A DNA stretch of 64,000 nt from Agarivorans albus (GTDB lineage: Bacteria; Pseudomonadota; Gammaproteobacteria; Enterobacterales; Celerinatantimonadaceae): assembly GCF_019670105.1 (NCBI RefSeq), contig NZ_AP023032.1, positions 3,528,972-3,592,971 of the forward strand. The letters are read 5' to 3'. Position 1 is the stretch's first letter. Each line of letters begins with the position of its first letter. The notes under the pieces were generated by a model that did no database searches, was not told where the DNA came from, and worked only from the letters and a program-made list of their open reading frames with translations. Both the position numbers and the translations under genes were made by a program. Of the stretch, positions 53,175 to 62,158 are shown piece after piece.

Positions 53175-54668
53175 GTGGACAGACCTGTTAAGGATAACAA
53201 GAGCCTAATTATGCTAAACCCAGTTGAGATATTTGCCAGTATCTTTAAACCTAGAACAAAGGTTAAAGACGAACACCTACAAACGGTAAAAACCTTGCTG
53301 TTTTACTTATTTTTTGGCTTGTTAGTAGGAATATATAGCGCATTTAAGTGGCAAAAATATGCCCATAGCGATCTTATAATCAGTTCCTTAGCTTTAATCG
53401 CTAGCACCCTACTCGCCAGCACTATGTTACGCGCTGGTTGGCACTACCTTGTAGTAGCCAATATTGCGCTAGCCGGCATGGCGCTGCATGCCATGAACAT
53501 TGTTTATCAATCTGGGGGCTTATTGCACTCGCCGCATATCTTTTGGCTACCTACCCTGTCCTTATTAAGCTATTTGGCAAGTAATCGTTTTTGGGGAAAT
53601 CTTTGGACTGGCGTTTTATTTAGCATTGGCTTGGTGATGTTATGGGCCGACTATACGGGGATTCAGTTCCCGCAAATGCAATTACCAGCGCGTGCTATGA
53701 CCATTGAGCTATTCTCTGGTTTCTTGCTTCCCTTGATATTGTTATGGCTAGGACAAAACTATGCGCTAGGTTTACGTGACCATGCCTTTGAGCAAGCAAA
53801 GCAAGCGCAATTAAGTAATCAAGATATGATGCAGGCTTCAGAGCAATCCAAACTACAACTTCAACAAGTGGTTGAACATGCTAGTGATAGCTCTACACAA
53901 TTGGTTAGCTCTGCCAGCGATATGTCGAACACCGTACAACAGATGAACAATAAAGCAGCTCAAATTGCCCAAAGCTCTGCCCACCAGCATCAATCAATTT
54001 CTCAAATTAATCAAAATTTGGCGCACATGGAACAGGTGTTAGCGCAAGCTAATCACTCAACGTCGCAGCTATTGTCGCTCTCACAACAAGCTTCTGGCAA
54101 TGCAGAACAAAGCGCTCTGGCGATTAATCAAACTGAACAGTCGATGCAAAAAATTCTTAGTAGTAACCAGCAAATAAACAGCGTCACCGACTTGATTAGC
54201 GACATTGCAAATAAAACTAACCTGTTAGCTTTAAACGCTGCTATTGAGGCTGCTAGAGCCGGTGAGCATGGCAGAGGGTTTTCTGTGGTGGCTGACCAAG
54301 TTCGCGAGCTTAGCCAGCGTAGTAGCCAGTCGACCCAACAAATTCGTGGTTTGTTGGAAACCTGCTCTGCCGACGTTCAGCAAGGTTATAAGGTGGTTGA
54401 GCAAAGCGGTGAAATTCTGCATAGCATCATTGGCTTGGTGCAGGATATTTCTGATGGAGTGGCTCAGATGGCTGCGGTAATGCAACAACAAGCAGAAACC
54501 GTAGCAGAGGTAATTAATGCCAGCTCAGAGGTGTCGAGCTTTAGTCAGCATAATTCACAGAGCAGCTCGGCATTATTAGACAATACCGAACAACTTACCG
54601 GCATTGCCACTCAATTAGAGGGCATGGCTGAGCAGCTTCATCAAACCGTTGCTCGCAGCGAGCTTTAA
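53175..54668 (+). CDS. Methyl-accepting chemotaxis protein with six-span membrane input domain
   Basis: A 497-residue chemoreceptor. Residues about 40-205 form about six closely spaced hydrophobic segments in place of the usual two spans and periplasmic sensor, so the input is probably within the membrane or lipid phase. No HAMP domain is obvious. The signalling domain begins near residue 215 and carries an intact tip ([18 protein letters not shown]) near residues 345-362. GTG start at 53175 is weakly supported; ATG 53211 is an alternative. Terminated by a strong hairpin. Confidence 0.9.
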   Translation: MDRPVKDNKSLIMLNPVEIFASIFKPRTKVKDEHLQTVKTLLFYLFFGLLVGIYSAFKWQKYAHSDLIISSLALIASTLLASTMLRAGWHYLVVANIALAGMALHAMNIVYQSGGLLHSPHIFWLPTLSLLSYLASNRFWGNLWTGVLFSIGLVMLWADYTGIQFPQMQLPARAMTIELFSGFLLPLILLWLGQNYALGLRDHAFEQAKQAQLSNQDMMQASEQSKLQLQQVVEHASDSSTQLVSSASDMSNTVQQMNNKAAQIAQSSAHQHQSISQINQNLAHMEQVLAQANHSTSQLLSLSQQASGNAEQSALAINQTEQSMQKILSSNQQINSVTDLISDIANKTNLLALNAAIEAARAGEHGRGFSVVADQVRELSQRSSQSTQQIRGLLETCSADVQQGYKVVEQSGEILHSIIGLVQDISDGVAQMAAVMQQQAETVAEVINASSEVSSFSQHNSQSSSALLDNTEQLTGIATQLEGMAEQLHQTVARSEL

Positions 54669-54675
54669 TGCTCTA

Positions 54676-54716
54676 TAAAAAACTCATACCAACAATAACT
54701 AAGTATGAGTTTTTTG
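54676..54716 (+). terminator. Rho-independent terminator
   Basis: Stem AAAAACTCATAC / GTATGAGTTTTT with a 12-base loop and T-run, just past the chemoreceptor stop codon and ahead of the convergent terB-like gene. Confidence 0.85.
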
Positions 54717-54742
54717 GCTTAATTGAATGCCGCTTTGGGCCG

Positions 54743-55186
54743 TTAAGCAGAAGGCTGAGCCGACATTTTGGCTTTTAAAAAGTCACTATGGCTAAGATAG
54801 ATTAGATCGGACACCTGGCGAATAAGCGCCTCTTCTTGCGGATCGATAACGCCGTCTGCGTAGGCCACCTTCCAAAGTGCCTCGGTAAACTGGTAACGCA
54901 ATTGGTAGTCCAACTCTTTAACATGACGGGTGAAGTCAAATACCGAGATGGCTTGATTAGCTTGAGTTTGCGCCTGCAAAAATAAATTCTCAGCTTCTTT
55001 GTCATCTAGCTCAAAAAGCCGCTTTATTTTACGTAGTATCACCGCATTTTCGGCATTACTTTGTTGGTTATCGCTCTGGCTTAATTGCACTAGTAGGGTA
55101 GTTGCTGCGAGTTCTACATTGGGTAACTCACCCTCACTGCTAGTCTCTAGCGTGGCCTGTAAGAACTCTTTAAGGGCTTTAAGCAT
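54743..55186 (-). CDS. TerB-like protein
   Basis: A 147-residue helical protein of the TerB-like (tellurite resistance/DjlA-N) family: LAATTLLVQLSQSDN (first helix pair) and LWKVAYADGVIDPQEEALIRQVSDLIYLS (the acidic ADG-x-x-x-x-E-E motif that binds metal in TerB). GAGGAAGG precedes ATG. No ter operon lies around, so tellurite resistance is not implied; stand-alone TerB-like proteins are of unknown role. Confidence 0.86.
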   Translation of the reverse strand: MLKALKEFLQATLETSSEGELPNVELAATTLLVQLSQSDNQQSNAENAVILRKIKRLFELDDKEAENLFLQAQTQANQAISVFDFTRHVKELDYQLRYQFTEALWKVAYADGVIDPQEEALIRQVSDLIYLSHSDFLKAKMSAQPSA

Positions 55187-55273
55187 GCGCCTTCCTCTTT
55201 ACACTCTTGAAGAAAAGCAGAATAAACTAGCCCAAGCAAAATGCCAAATAACCAACAAGCAAGCGTTAGAAAT

Positions 55274-55304
55274 GAAAAAGCCCCGTCATTAGACGAGGCT
55301 TTAA
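55274..55304 (-). terminator. Terminator of the tRNA-Thr gene
   Basis: Stem AAAGCCTCGTC / GACGGGGCTTT (one mismatch) followed on the minus strand by T-rich sequence, 6 bases past the tRNA 3' end. Confidence 0.8.
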
Positions 55305-55309
55305 AAGGA

Positions 55310-55385
<76 letters not shown>

Positions 55386-55509
55386 ACACTGTTGGTACTG
55401 CTGATACGCTGTATCAAGCGAGCGCTATTAAACGGATTTTCACAGTGCTTGTCAACGGCCAGAGTGAAAAAATTTTTAATCCGCGCACAACTGCCAATTT
55501 AATAACCAA

Positions 55510-56325
55510 TTAAGCTACTTTTTCAGCACTTAGTACTTGAGGCTCAGCAAGGTTAATCGATTCAAGTTCTACTGTCGTTTTCAAACGATCATCCCAGCGG
55601 CGTAATTGCAGCTGACCATCCATGGTTTCACACAATAAGGTGCAGTTTTCAATCCAATCACCATCGTTAGCATATACAACGCCCTGTTGCTCACTTAGCT
55701 CAGGGTGATGAATGTGCCCACATATCACCACATCTACTCCTTGGCGCACAGCCTCATTCACCACTGCTTGGCGATAGCGAGCGATAGCCTCGGTGGCTTT
55801 GGCAATTTTAGACTTGATATACCCCGCCAACGACCAATAGGGATAACCCAGCGCATGGCGAATTTTGCTCGAAGAGCGGTTTAGAAATAGTAAGAAGTCA
55901 TAAAGGTGATCGCCCAACTTGGCGTAAAAACGGCCAAAACAGACTTCTTCGTCGAACTGATCACCATGCACCATCAAAATTTGTTTACCGGTAATGCTGG
56001 TATAGCGGTACTGTTTGCTCACTTTCACATCGGCGAGATCCATGCCGTGATAAGCCTTAAACAGTTGGTCGTGATTGCCGGGAATGTACACCAGTTCACA
56101 ACCAGATTTAGCCAAACTCATCAAGTATTGCAGCACTTGGTTATGAGACTCTGGCCAATATACCCGGCGCTTTAACGCCCATACATCAACAATGTCTCCC
56201 ACCAAAAAAATTCGCTTGGCTTTAGTTTGTTGTAATAGCTGCAGTAGCATTTCTGCCTTGCAATCTTTACAACCCAGGTGAATATCTGAAAGCCATAGGC
56301 TTTGATAGATCTGTTTTGTTGTCAT
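55510..56325 (-). CDS. UDP-2,3-diacylglucosamine diphosphatase-like metallophosphoesterase
   Basis: A 271-residue calcineurin-fold phosphoesterase. Metal-binding motifs in order: SDIHLG near residue 14, GDIVDVWA near residue 43, GNHD near residue 84, HGDQFD near residue 119 and GHIHHPE near residue 203. The order and the RSSSKIRHALGYPYWSLAGYIK region resemble LpxH-like proteins involved in lipid A synthesis. The length exceeds the usual LpxH (about 240), so it is a paralogue type rather than certainly LpxH. Confidence 0.87.
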   Translation of the reverse strand: MTTKQIYQSLWLSDIHLGCKDCKAEMLLQLLQQTKAKRIFLVGDIVDVWALKRRVYWPESHNQVLQYLMSLAKSGCELVYIPGNHDQLFKAYHGMDLADVKVSKQYRYTSITGKQILMVHGDQFDEEVCFGRFYAKLGDHLYDFLLFLNRSSSKIRHALGYPYWSLAGYIKSKIAKATEAIARYRQAVVNEAVRQGVDVVICGHIHHPELSEQQGVVYANDGDWIENCTLLCETMDGQLQLRRWDDRLKTTVELESINLAEPQVLSAEKVA

Positions 56326-56537
56326 TACTTACGCCACATCATCCCTGTTATGGCTAATCTAAAAGGCATATTTGACCAAAAAGTGACGCTTTGATGTCAA
56401 GACCATGACAGAATTATCATTGCTAAGCTAAGAGGCTTTGTTTAGTGTACTAAACTCAATTAGGCTAGTGAGAGTACTTAGGATTTAGTAGCGCTTAATC
56501 TAGTTAATTGGAATGCATAACCATCACGGAGTAGATA

Positions 56538-57575
56538 GTGAGATCGAATTCCCCACAACGCCCATTATCAATTGCCACCATTGGCGGCGGAAGCGGTCAC
56601 TTTGTATTGTTATCGGCTCTTAGAGATGCAGATCACCTAGCGATTAGCGCCATTGTATCGATGACCGACAGTGGCGGAAGCACCGGCCGCCTGCGTGATG
56701 AACTAGGCATTTTGCCACCTGGGGATATTCTTAAATGTGTATTAGCCCTCTCTCCCTATCGAGAATTAGCCCGTAAGCTTTTGTTAAAACGATTTACCAA
56801 AGGCAAGCGTTTGTCTGGTCATAGTGCCGGTAACATGCTGCTTACCATGCTCTCGCAATACAGCGGTTCTTTTTCGGAGGGTATTCAAGGCTTAGCGCAA
56901 ATGCTTGATGTTGAAGGTGAGATTTTGCCGGTCACTATTGATAAGTCCACCTTAGTGGCGGAACTTACCAGCGGTGAACGTATTTTTGGTGAGAGTGCCA
57001 TCGATTTGCCTCGCGGCGATCAACGAGAAAAAATAGCCAATGTATTTTTAGTTCCTCATCACGCTGAACAAGTGCGAGTTTATCCACCAGTGATTGAGCG
57101 CATCAACACCGTTGAGGCGATTGTATTAGGCCCTGGCGATCTATTTACCAGCATTATTCCTAATTTATTAGTACCGGGCGTTAAGGAAGCGATAAAAAGC
57201 AGCAAAGCTAAGCTTGTGTATGTAAGCAATATTATGACTAAGTTTGGTGAGACCGACGGTTATAATCTAGAGCACTTTATTTCGGATTTAGAGCACTACT
57301 TAGGTCGCCCTCTAGATGCTGTTGTGGTGAATAACCATATACCCAGTGACGAAATGATAGCTAACTACAACTTGGAGCGCGCGCAAGTAGTAGCGGTTGA
57401 TGATCTAGAAGCTATTGGTAACAAGTATCAGCTTATTTATGCCGACTTAATTGATGAAGACAGCGACATAGTGCGCCACGATTCAGAGAAACTTGCCAAC
57501 GCCTTGCTGCCCTACCTTAGTAGTTTAGACAGCCAAACCTTATCGCTGGTAAAGGCTAGCGGAACTGAGGGTTAA
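56538..57575 (+). CDS. yvcK: YvcK/CofD-like UDP-sugar-binding protein
   Basis: A 345-residue Rossmann-type protein of the YvcK family (gluconeogenesis factor, CofD-like). Family marks: IATIGGGSGHFVLLSALRD (N-terminal), VSMTDSGGSTGRLRDELGILPPGDILKCVLAL, LSGHSAGNMLLT, GPGDLFTSIIPNLLVPGV. In Bacillus it binds UDP-GlcNAc and affects cell-wall metabolism under gluconeogenic growth. GTG start at 56538. Its 3' end overlaps the convergent hypothetical gene by 20 bases. Confidence 0.93.
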   Translation: MRSNSPQRPLSIATIGGGSGHFVLLSALRDADHLAISAIVSMTDSGGSTGRLRDELGILPPGDILKCVLALSPYRELARKLLLKRFTKGKRLSGHSAGNMLLTMLSQYSGSFSEGIQGLAQMLDVEGEILPVTIDKSTLVAELTSGERIFGESAIDLPRGDQREKIANVFLVPHHAEQVRVYPPVIERINTVEAIVLGPGDLFTSIIPNLLVPGVKEAIKSSKAKLVYVSNIMTKFGETDGYNLEHFISDLEHYLGRPLDAVVVNNHIPSDEMIANYNLERAQVVAVDDLEAIGNKYQLIYADLIDEDSDIVRHDSEKLANALLPYLSSLDSQTLSLVKASGTEG

Positions 57576-58065
57576 TATTGGCTCCGCCCGCTAAGGCTGA
57601 GTCAGGCATTCTGCGCATCAAATCATCCAGCTGAGTAAATACCGGACGTAATGACGGGTCGTATTTATCCTGCCAACGCCACTGCCATTCATTGTCACCT
57701 TGTGTCCAACGTATCAGCTTTTCTGAACGGTGCTCTCCCGAGTATGGCGAAGCCAGTTGCTTGGGTACTTGCTGCAGTAGCGCATAAATATCTGAGCAAA
57801 CCAACATCGACAGCTGTTGCACCGCTTCACTAGCATTGTCCTGCTTATGATAGGTTTGACGAATAGAATAATGCAGATTTTCACAATCTACATTCACGGT
57901 AGTCATTCCATCAGGGCGATGGAACATGAAGCTTAGCTGGTAAGAAGGAGCAGCTTTGTCAAACAACGCTACCCAAGTGGTTGCGCCGCTTACTAGAACA
58001 ATAACTGCGCCTAGTACAATACTTCCCCAATAGCGTGACTTTTTCGCCATAGCTTGCTCGCTCAT
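57556..58065 (-). CDS. Hypothetical protein with N-terminal membrane anchor
   Basis: A 169-residue protein: one membrane segment (YWGSIVLGAVIVLVSGATTWVALF, about residues 12-35) followed by a soluble, probably periplasmic domain with two cysteines. No family is recognised. An internal ATG (58050) is a possible start. Its 3' end overlaps yvcK by 20 bases in convergent orientation. Confidence 0.65.
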   Translation of the reverse strand: MSEQAMAKKSRYWGSIVLGAVIVLVSGATTWVALFDKAAPSYQLSFMFHRPDGMTTVNVDCENLHYSIRQTYHKQDNASEAVQQLSMLVCSDIYALLQQVPKQLASPYSGEHRSEKLIRWTQGDNEWQWRWQDKYDPSLRPVFTQLDDLMRRMPDSALAGGANINPQFR

Positions 58066-58386
58066 TCCATGTGCCTATGGTTTATCAACAAAACGCAAAA
58101 ACGCTTTATTTAGCCACCAATCTTTCTTTTCTCACTTTAAAGGTAGGGCAGATTTAATCGCTTGCAAAGCTCTTTTTTGATAATTAAATCAATTTAAAGA
58201 AGAGTGCCCTTGTGGATAAAATTGATTAGTTCAGTGAAAAGAGTTGCTTAGTAAAAAGCACCAGTTTGGGGCTAGAATATTTGCATTCGAAAAAACATAA
58301 AAAAAACTTTTTATACTGATATGACCACCCTTCTATTAATATTTGCTAAAATCGCCGCTCGCCGCATCATGCAAAGAAAGTGAGTT
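58066..58386. other. Divergent intergenic region
   Basis: An AT-rich spacer of 321 bases between the anchored hypothetical gene and the DUF3581 gene; both promoters must lie here. One DnaA-box-like TGTGGATAA occurs at 58211-58219, isolated and probably chance. No other element is seen. Confidence 0.4.
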
Positions 58387-59103
58387 ATGAATTTAAACCA
58401 ATATTTTAGTCGCGAAGATCAACAGTTTGTATTTAGCAGACAACAAGCTTGTGATTTTGCCAAAGGCGTCGCCAACGACTTTAATGCCATTCACGATGCA
58501 GACTCTTCGCGTTTCTGTGTTCCTGGTGATTTGTTATTCTCAGTTATGCTAAACGAGCTTGGTTTAAGCCAAGACATGCAATTTACCTTTGCCGGCATGG
58601 TCACCGATGGCGTACCACTAAGTATTGAACAACAAGAACAACACTGCTTACTCGTAGATAACAACGGCAAAGAATATCTGCAATTAGAACGCAGCGGTGA
58701 AAACCTAAAAGATGCTGAGATTATTGGCGATATTATTGCTGACTATGTGCGTTTCTCTGGGCGTAACTTTCCGCACATATTAGTCCCCCTACTCGAAGAA
58801 CAAGGCTTAATGCTAAATCGTAAGCGCCCACTAGTGATTTACGAAAACATGAGCCTGCATTTCGAGCAATTACCAACTCGCTCTCCACATTTAGAGTTTG
58901 TTGGCGGTGAGTTTATTCCCAATGGAAAACGCGGCGTAGCCTTGCTTAAATTTACTATCAGCGAAGATGGCCAAGTTATCGGCAAAGGTCAAAAACGCAT
59001 GGTACTAGGCAGCTTGCTCCCGTACGAAAAAGCCGAAAGTGACATGCTAATTGATAACTACGAAGGATGCCGCCAGGCCTTCTTAAAACGCCAACAAGCG
59101 TAA
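58387..59103 (+). CDS. DUF3581 family protein
   Basis: A 238-residue soluble protein that matches the DUF3581 family over its length, with the strong N-terminal block FSRQQACDFAKGVANDFNAIHDADSSRFCVPGDLLFSVML and FAGMVTDGVPL. The FNAIHDAD and GDLLFSVML stretches resemble MaoC-like hot-dog hydratase patterns, but the function is unknown. AAAGTGAG lies before ATG. Followed by a terminator. Confidence 0.88.
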   Translation: MNLNQYFSREDQQFVFSRQQACDFAKGVANDFNAIHDADSSRFCVPGDLLFSVMLNELGLSQDMQFTFAGMVTDGVPLSIEQQEQHCLLVDNNGKEYLQLERSGENLKDAEIIGDIIADYVRFSGRNFPHILVPLLEEQGLMLNRKRPLVIYENMSLHFEQLPTRSPHLEFVGGEFIPNGKRGVALLKFTISEDGQVIGKGQKRMVLGSLLPYEKAESDMLIDNYEGCRQAFLKRQQA

Positions 59104-59107
59104 ACAA

Positions 59108-59133
59108 CTAAAGCGCCAATCGGCGCTTTTATT
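59108..59133 (+). terminator. Rho-independent terminator
   Basis: Stem AAAGCGCC-AATC-GGCGCTTT followed by TATTTTAT, between the convergent DUF3581 and Lrp-family genes; its right edge reaches the end of the regulator's coding region. Confidence 0.82.
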
Positions 59134-59602
59134 TTATCTGCGATAAAGGCAAGGCTGTGTGGCTAAACACCTGCTGCAGCACAAAGCTAGAGCGCACGCC
59201 AGTAACCCCTTCTATCCGAGTTAGTTTGCCCAACAAAAACGCCTGATAATGCTCCATATCTCTTACTACAACTTTAAGCTGGTAATCTGCATCGGTGCCA
59301 GTAACTAATGCGCACTCCATCACTTCTTCATAGGCACTAATAATTTTTTGAAAATTTTCGAAGCGCTCTGGGGTATGCCTATCCATAGAGATATGAATAT
59401 AAGCGGTAAGGTTTAGGTTGAGCTTTTTTTCGTTAAGTAAGGTAACGTGTTTAGCAATGAGCCCGGCATCTTCCAAGGCTTTTACCCGCCGTGAACATGG
59501 TGACGGAGATAAACCAACTTGCTCAGCTAACTCTAAATTGCTAATTCGCCCATTGTTCTGCATCAAATCTAAAATCTTTCTATCGGTGCGATCAAGGCGC
59601 AT
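59129..59602 (-). CDS. Lrp/AsnC family transcriptional regulator
   Basis: A 157-residue regulator. Helix-turn-helix: DRKILDLMQNNGRISNLELAEQVGLSPSPCSRRVKALEDAGLI (residues about 6-48). The C-terminal RAM ligand-binding domain includes VMECALVTGTDADYQLKVVVRDMEHYQAFL. Such proteins usually sense an amino acid and often control a nearby amino-acid gene, but no such gene is adjacent. Convergent with DUF3581. Confidence 0.95.
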   Translation of the reverse strand: MRLDRTDRKILDLMQNNGRISNLELAEQVGLSPSPCSRRVKALEDAGLIAKHVTLLNEKKLNLNLTAYIHISMDRHTPERFENFQKIISAYEEVMECALVTGTDADYQLKVVVRDMEHYQAFLLGKLTRIEGVTGVRSSFVLQQVFSHTALPLSQIK

Positions 59603-60032
59603 TACTTACCTCCAAGTTTAAGCATCATTTCAACCTTGGTTTATTTCACCCCAAATAAATCCAAACTACAACAATCATTGCCAATAAACTCTAAAAATAA
59701 GCAATATAGACAAACACTCACCCTTTTATATTAAATATACTTATTACAGTGAAAAATACTCGGGAACGGCAACAAATATACCCATTTGCTAGCCAATAGT
59801 TTGCTCACCACGTTAACTAGCCCCACTCTAATCGGCATTTACCCTTTGCCAGTACAGAGAACAGTGAAACCCATCACTTAAGTATCCAAACTATCTAAAG
59901 GTGGCTTAGGCCACCTTTTTGTTTATTCTTTTGCCAGTTATTGTGCGCCATTTAATCGAAGCTCAATTATTTCATTTTTTTTACTGATTTCGGTTGACTT
60001 AAACCGGCAAAATTCGTTTAATAGCGCCCGTC
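59603..60032. other. Intergenic region with an orphan terminator
   Basis: 430 bases between the Lrp-type gene (minus) and tRNA-Phe (plus). No protein gene is seen. It holds a strong plus-strand terminator at 59896-59921 that ends no annotated gene, so a short untranslated transcript may start in the region around 59680-59760. The tRNA promoter must lie close to 60000. Confidence 0.5.
59896..59921 (+). terminator. Orphan Rho-independent terminator
   Basis: Stem AAAGGTGGC / GCCACCTTT-type pairing with a 4-base loop, followed by TTTTTGTTT. No plus-strand gene upstream lacks its own terminator, which suggests a small RNA. Confidence 0.7.
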
Positions 60033-60108
60033 GCCCGGATAGCTCAGTCGGTAGAGCAGAGGATTGAAAATCCTCGTGTCGGTGGTTCGATTCCGCCTCC
60101 GGGCACCA
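60033..60108 (+). tRNA. tRNA-Phe (anticodon GAA)
   Basis: 76 bases with encoded CCA. GCCCGGA / TCCGGGC acceptor stem, D-arm AGCTCAGTCGGTAGAGC, anticodon stem-loop GAGGATTGAAAATCCTC, T-loop GTTCGATTC. Matches bacterial tRNA-Phe. Confidence 0.97.
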
Positions 60109-60113
60109 CCTTT

Positions 60114-60142
60114 AAAAAGCCTGCATTTATGCAGGCTTTTTT
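60114..60142 (+). terminator. Terminator of the tRNA-Phe gene
   Basis: Stem AAAAAGCCTGCA / TGCAGGCTTTTTT with a 4-base loop, 5 bases after the tRNA. Confidence 0.92.
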
Positions 60143-60255
60143 CGTTTTAGCTTCCCATACTAAATACCGCAAAAGGCTATCGCTTTAGTTGGCGAATAGC
60201 TAAACTCTAACTAAGTGTTTGATATCACATTGCCCACTATTTCAAGGAATGAAAT

Positions 60256-61410
60256 ATGCGCCTTTCTTCTTTAGCCCTAGTTTTACCGCTAGTTCTTTCT
60301 TCTGGACATAGCCAAGCTGATTTTTTTGAACAGTTTGTTGACCCTACCGACGGCCGTATGGATGCTAGCCAATGGCTTATGGATAACGCAGTAGGTTTTC
60401 TGCCGGTACCAATTATTATTACCGACCCCGCGGTGGGTTACGGCGGCGGTTTAGTATTAGCTTTTTTTCACGAAAACGAAGAACTGCAAAATGAACAGCC
60501 GGATGATCCCAATGCCCCGCTAAAACTTACACCTAGTGTGTCGGGTTTATTAGGGCTAGCGACAGAAAACGGCACGCGAGGTGCGGGGGCGTTTCATATG
60601 GGCATATGGAAGCAAGACAGTATTCGCTACATCGGTGCAATTGCGGGTGTAGATGCCAATATTGATAGCTTTCGCTTGCCCAGCGAAGGGGCAGTTGGCG
60701 ACATTCCCATTAGAGTTAATCTAAAAGGTACTTACTTACTGCAACAAATCCGCTTTCGCTTAGGCGATAGCCCGTGGTTTGCTGGAGCCAAATACACCTT
60801 TTTAAATAGTGACAGTGAGTTTTCTATTGGCAACCTGCCTGATTACTTAAAGCCTCAGTTGAGCATGAAGGATGGCGGAGTAAGCCTGCTGCTTAACTAC
60901 GATACTCGAGATAACTCGTTTAGTCCTAACCAAGGTCTGTATGGCAACATTAGTTATGCTAAACACGCTGATTACTTTGGCGGCGACAATGATTATTCAA
61001 TCGCCTCTGGTGAGTTTTCTGGCTTTAGTTATCTAGGCAATAGCTTCCAAGGCTCTATGCGTTTATCGGCCTCCAGTGCCCATGGCGATACGCCTTATTA
61101 TGCCCTGCCCTTTATTGATATGCGCGGCATACCAGCCATGCGTTACCAAGGCGAGCGCATGGCAACCTTGCAAGGTGAGCTGCGCTACGACTTTGATGCT
61201 CGCTGGTCTGCGGTTGTATTTGGCGGTGTTGGGCAAGCATTTAGCTCAGAGCAAAACCTAGGTGACACACCTAACCGCTATGCTAAAGGCCTAGGTTTTC
61301 GTTACCTAATGGCTAGGCGCTTTAATTTACGTACCGGGATAGATGTTGCCAGAGGCCCAGAAGATACCACCCTGCACTTTATTGTGGGCGCTGGTTGGTC
61401 AGATTTTTAA
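60256..61410 (+). CDS. Omp85/BamA-type outer-membrane barrel without POTRA domains (second copy)
   Basis: A 384-residue protein with a signal peptide (about residues 1-21, SGHSQA-D). The N-terminus of the mature part (FLPVPIIITDPAVGYGGGLVLAFF) and LNYDTRDNSFSPNQGLYGNISY are typical of surface-antigen/Omp85-like barrels. Further landmarks are MRYQGERMATLQGELRYDF and GLGFRYLMARRFNLRTGID near the C-terminus. It ends in phenylalanine (GAGWSDF). There is no room for POTRA repeats. The layout resembles the barrel at 38956-40107, but no hydrolase or DUF4056 gene accompanies it. Function unknown. Confidence 0.83.
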   Translation: MRLSSLALVLPLVLSSGHSQADFFEQFVDPTDGRMDASQWLMDNAVGFLPVPIIITDPAVGYGGGLVLAFFHENEELQNEQPDDPNAPLKLTPSVSGLLGLATENGTRGAGAFHMGIWKQDSIRYIGAIAGVDANIDSFRLPSEGAVGDIPIRVNLKGTYLLQQIRFRLGDSPWFAGAKYTFLNSDSEFSIGNLPDYLKPQLSMKDGGVSLLLNYDTRDNSFSPNQGLYGNISYAKHADYFGGDNDYSIASGEFSGFSYLGNSFQGSMRLSASSAHGDTPYYALPFIDMRGIPAMRYQGERMATLQGELRYDFDARWSAVVFGGVGQAFSSEQNLGDTPNRYAKGLGFRYLMARRFNLRTGIDVARGPEDTTLHFIVGAGWSDF

Positions 61411-61485
61411 TCCGCCAAACAACAAATGTTGACTTTTTGTTAACAACAAGCTCTACTGGTAAGACCTCTTAAACAAGGAAAAGTT

Positions 61486-61962
61486 ATGCTTCCCAGTGTT
61501 CGTAAAGCCAACTTGATGTTGAGTTTGTTTGGTATGTTCAAAGTACCCTTAATTTGGTACTGCCGTCCTAAGATCCTTGAGATGGATGAACAGAAGGTTA
61601 TTGTTAAAATTCCCCTTAAACGCCGAACCAAAAACCACCTTAACAGTATGTACTTTGGAACCTTAGCGGTTGGCGCAGACGTAGCCGGAGGCTTCTTAGC
61701 GATAGCTAAAGCCGAACAATATGGCAAAAAAGTATCGCTAGCGTTTAAGGCGGTTGAAGGGCAGTTTTTAAAGCGCCCGGAAGCAGACGTTATCTTTAGT
61801 TGTACCGACGGCAAACTCATTGACCAAATGCTCGAGCAAACCATGCAAAGCGGCGAGCGAGTAAACCAAGCCGTAACGATAAATGCTACCTGCCCCTCTA
61901 TTAGCGGCGACGAAGTAGTGGCCAAGTTTTCTCTAACCCTCTCTTTAAAAGCCATCCAATAA
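61486..61962 (+). CDS. DUF4442 family protein (hot-dog thioesterase-like)
   Basis: A 158-residue protein with a hot-dog-like pattern: KNHLNSMYFGTLAVGADVAGGFLAI contains the N/H-x-x-x-x-x-G segment of thioesterase-like folds, and the C-terminal strands (VNQAVTINATCPSISGDEVVAKFSLTLSLK) finish the fold. Members are assumed to act on acyl-CoA-type substrates; the substrate is unknown. AAGGAAAAGTT precedes the ATG. A single gene. Confidence 0.82.
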   Translation: MLPSVRKANLMLSLFGMFKVPLIWYCRPKILEMDEQKVIVKIPLKRRTKNHLNSMYFGTLAVGADVAGGFLAIAKAEQYGKKVSLAFKAVEGQFLKRPEADVIFSCTDGKLIDQMLEQTMQSGERVNQAVTINATCPSISGDEVVAKFSLTLSLKAIQ

Positions 61963-62158
61963 ACCAATAGTCGGCTGTATTCAGCCGGCTTTTGCAATTT
62001 GCAAACAGCTAAGTGCAGCTCGCTCCATAAAGCTAGAAGCAAGCAATTTTTGGCTCTAAACCTTTGTAATAAAAGGCACTATAAACATTGGCACGAAACT
62101 GGATATAACACCTTAACTACGCACTAAACAGTGCTTAAATTTAGTTGTCGAGGTTTAT

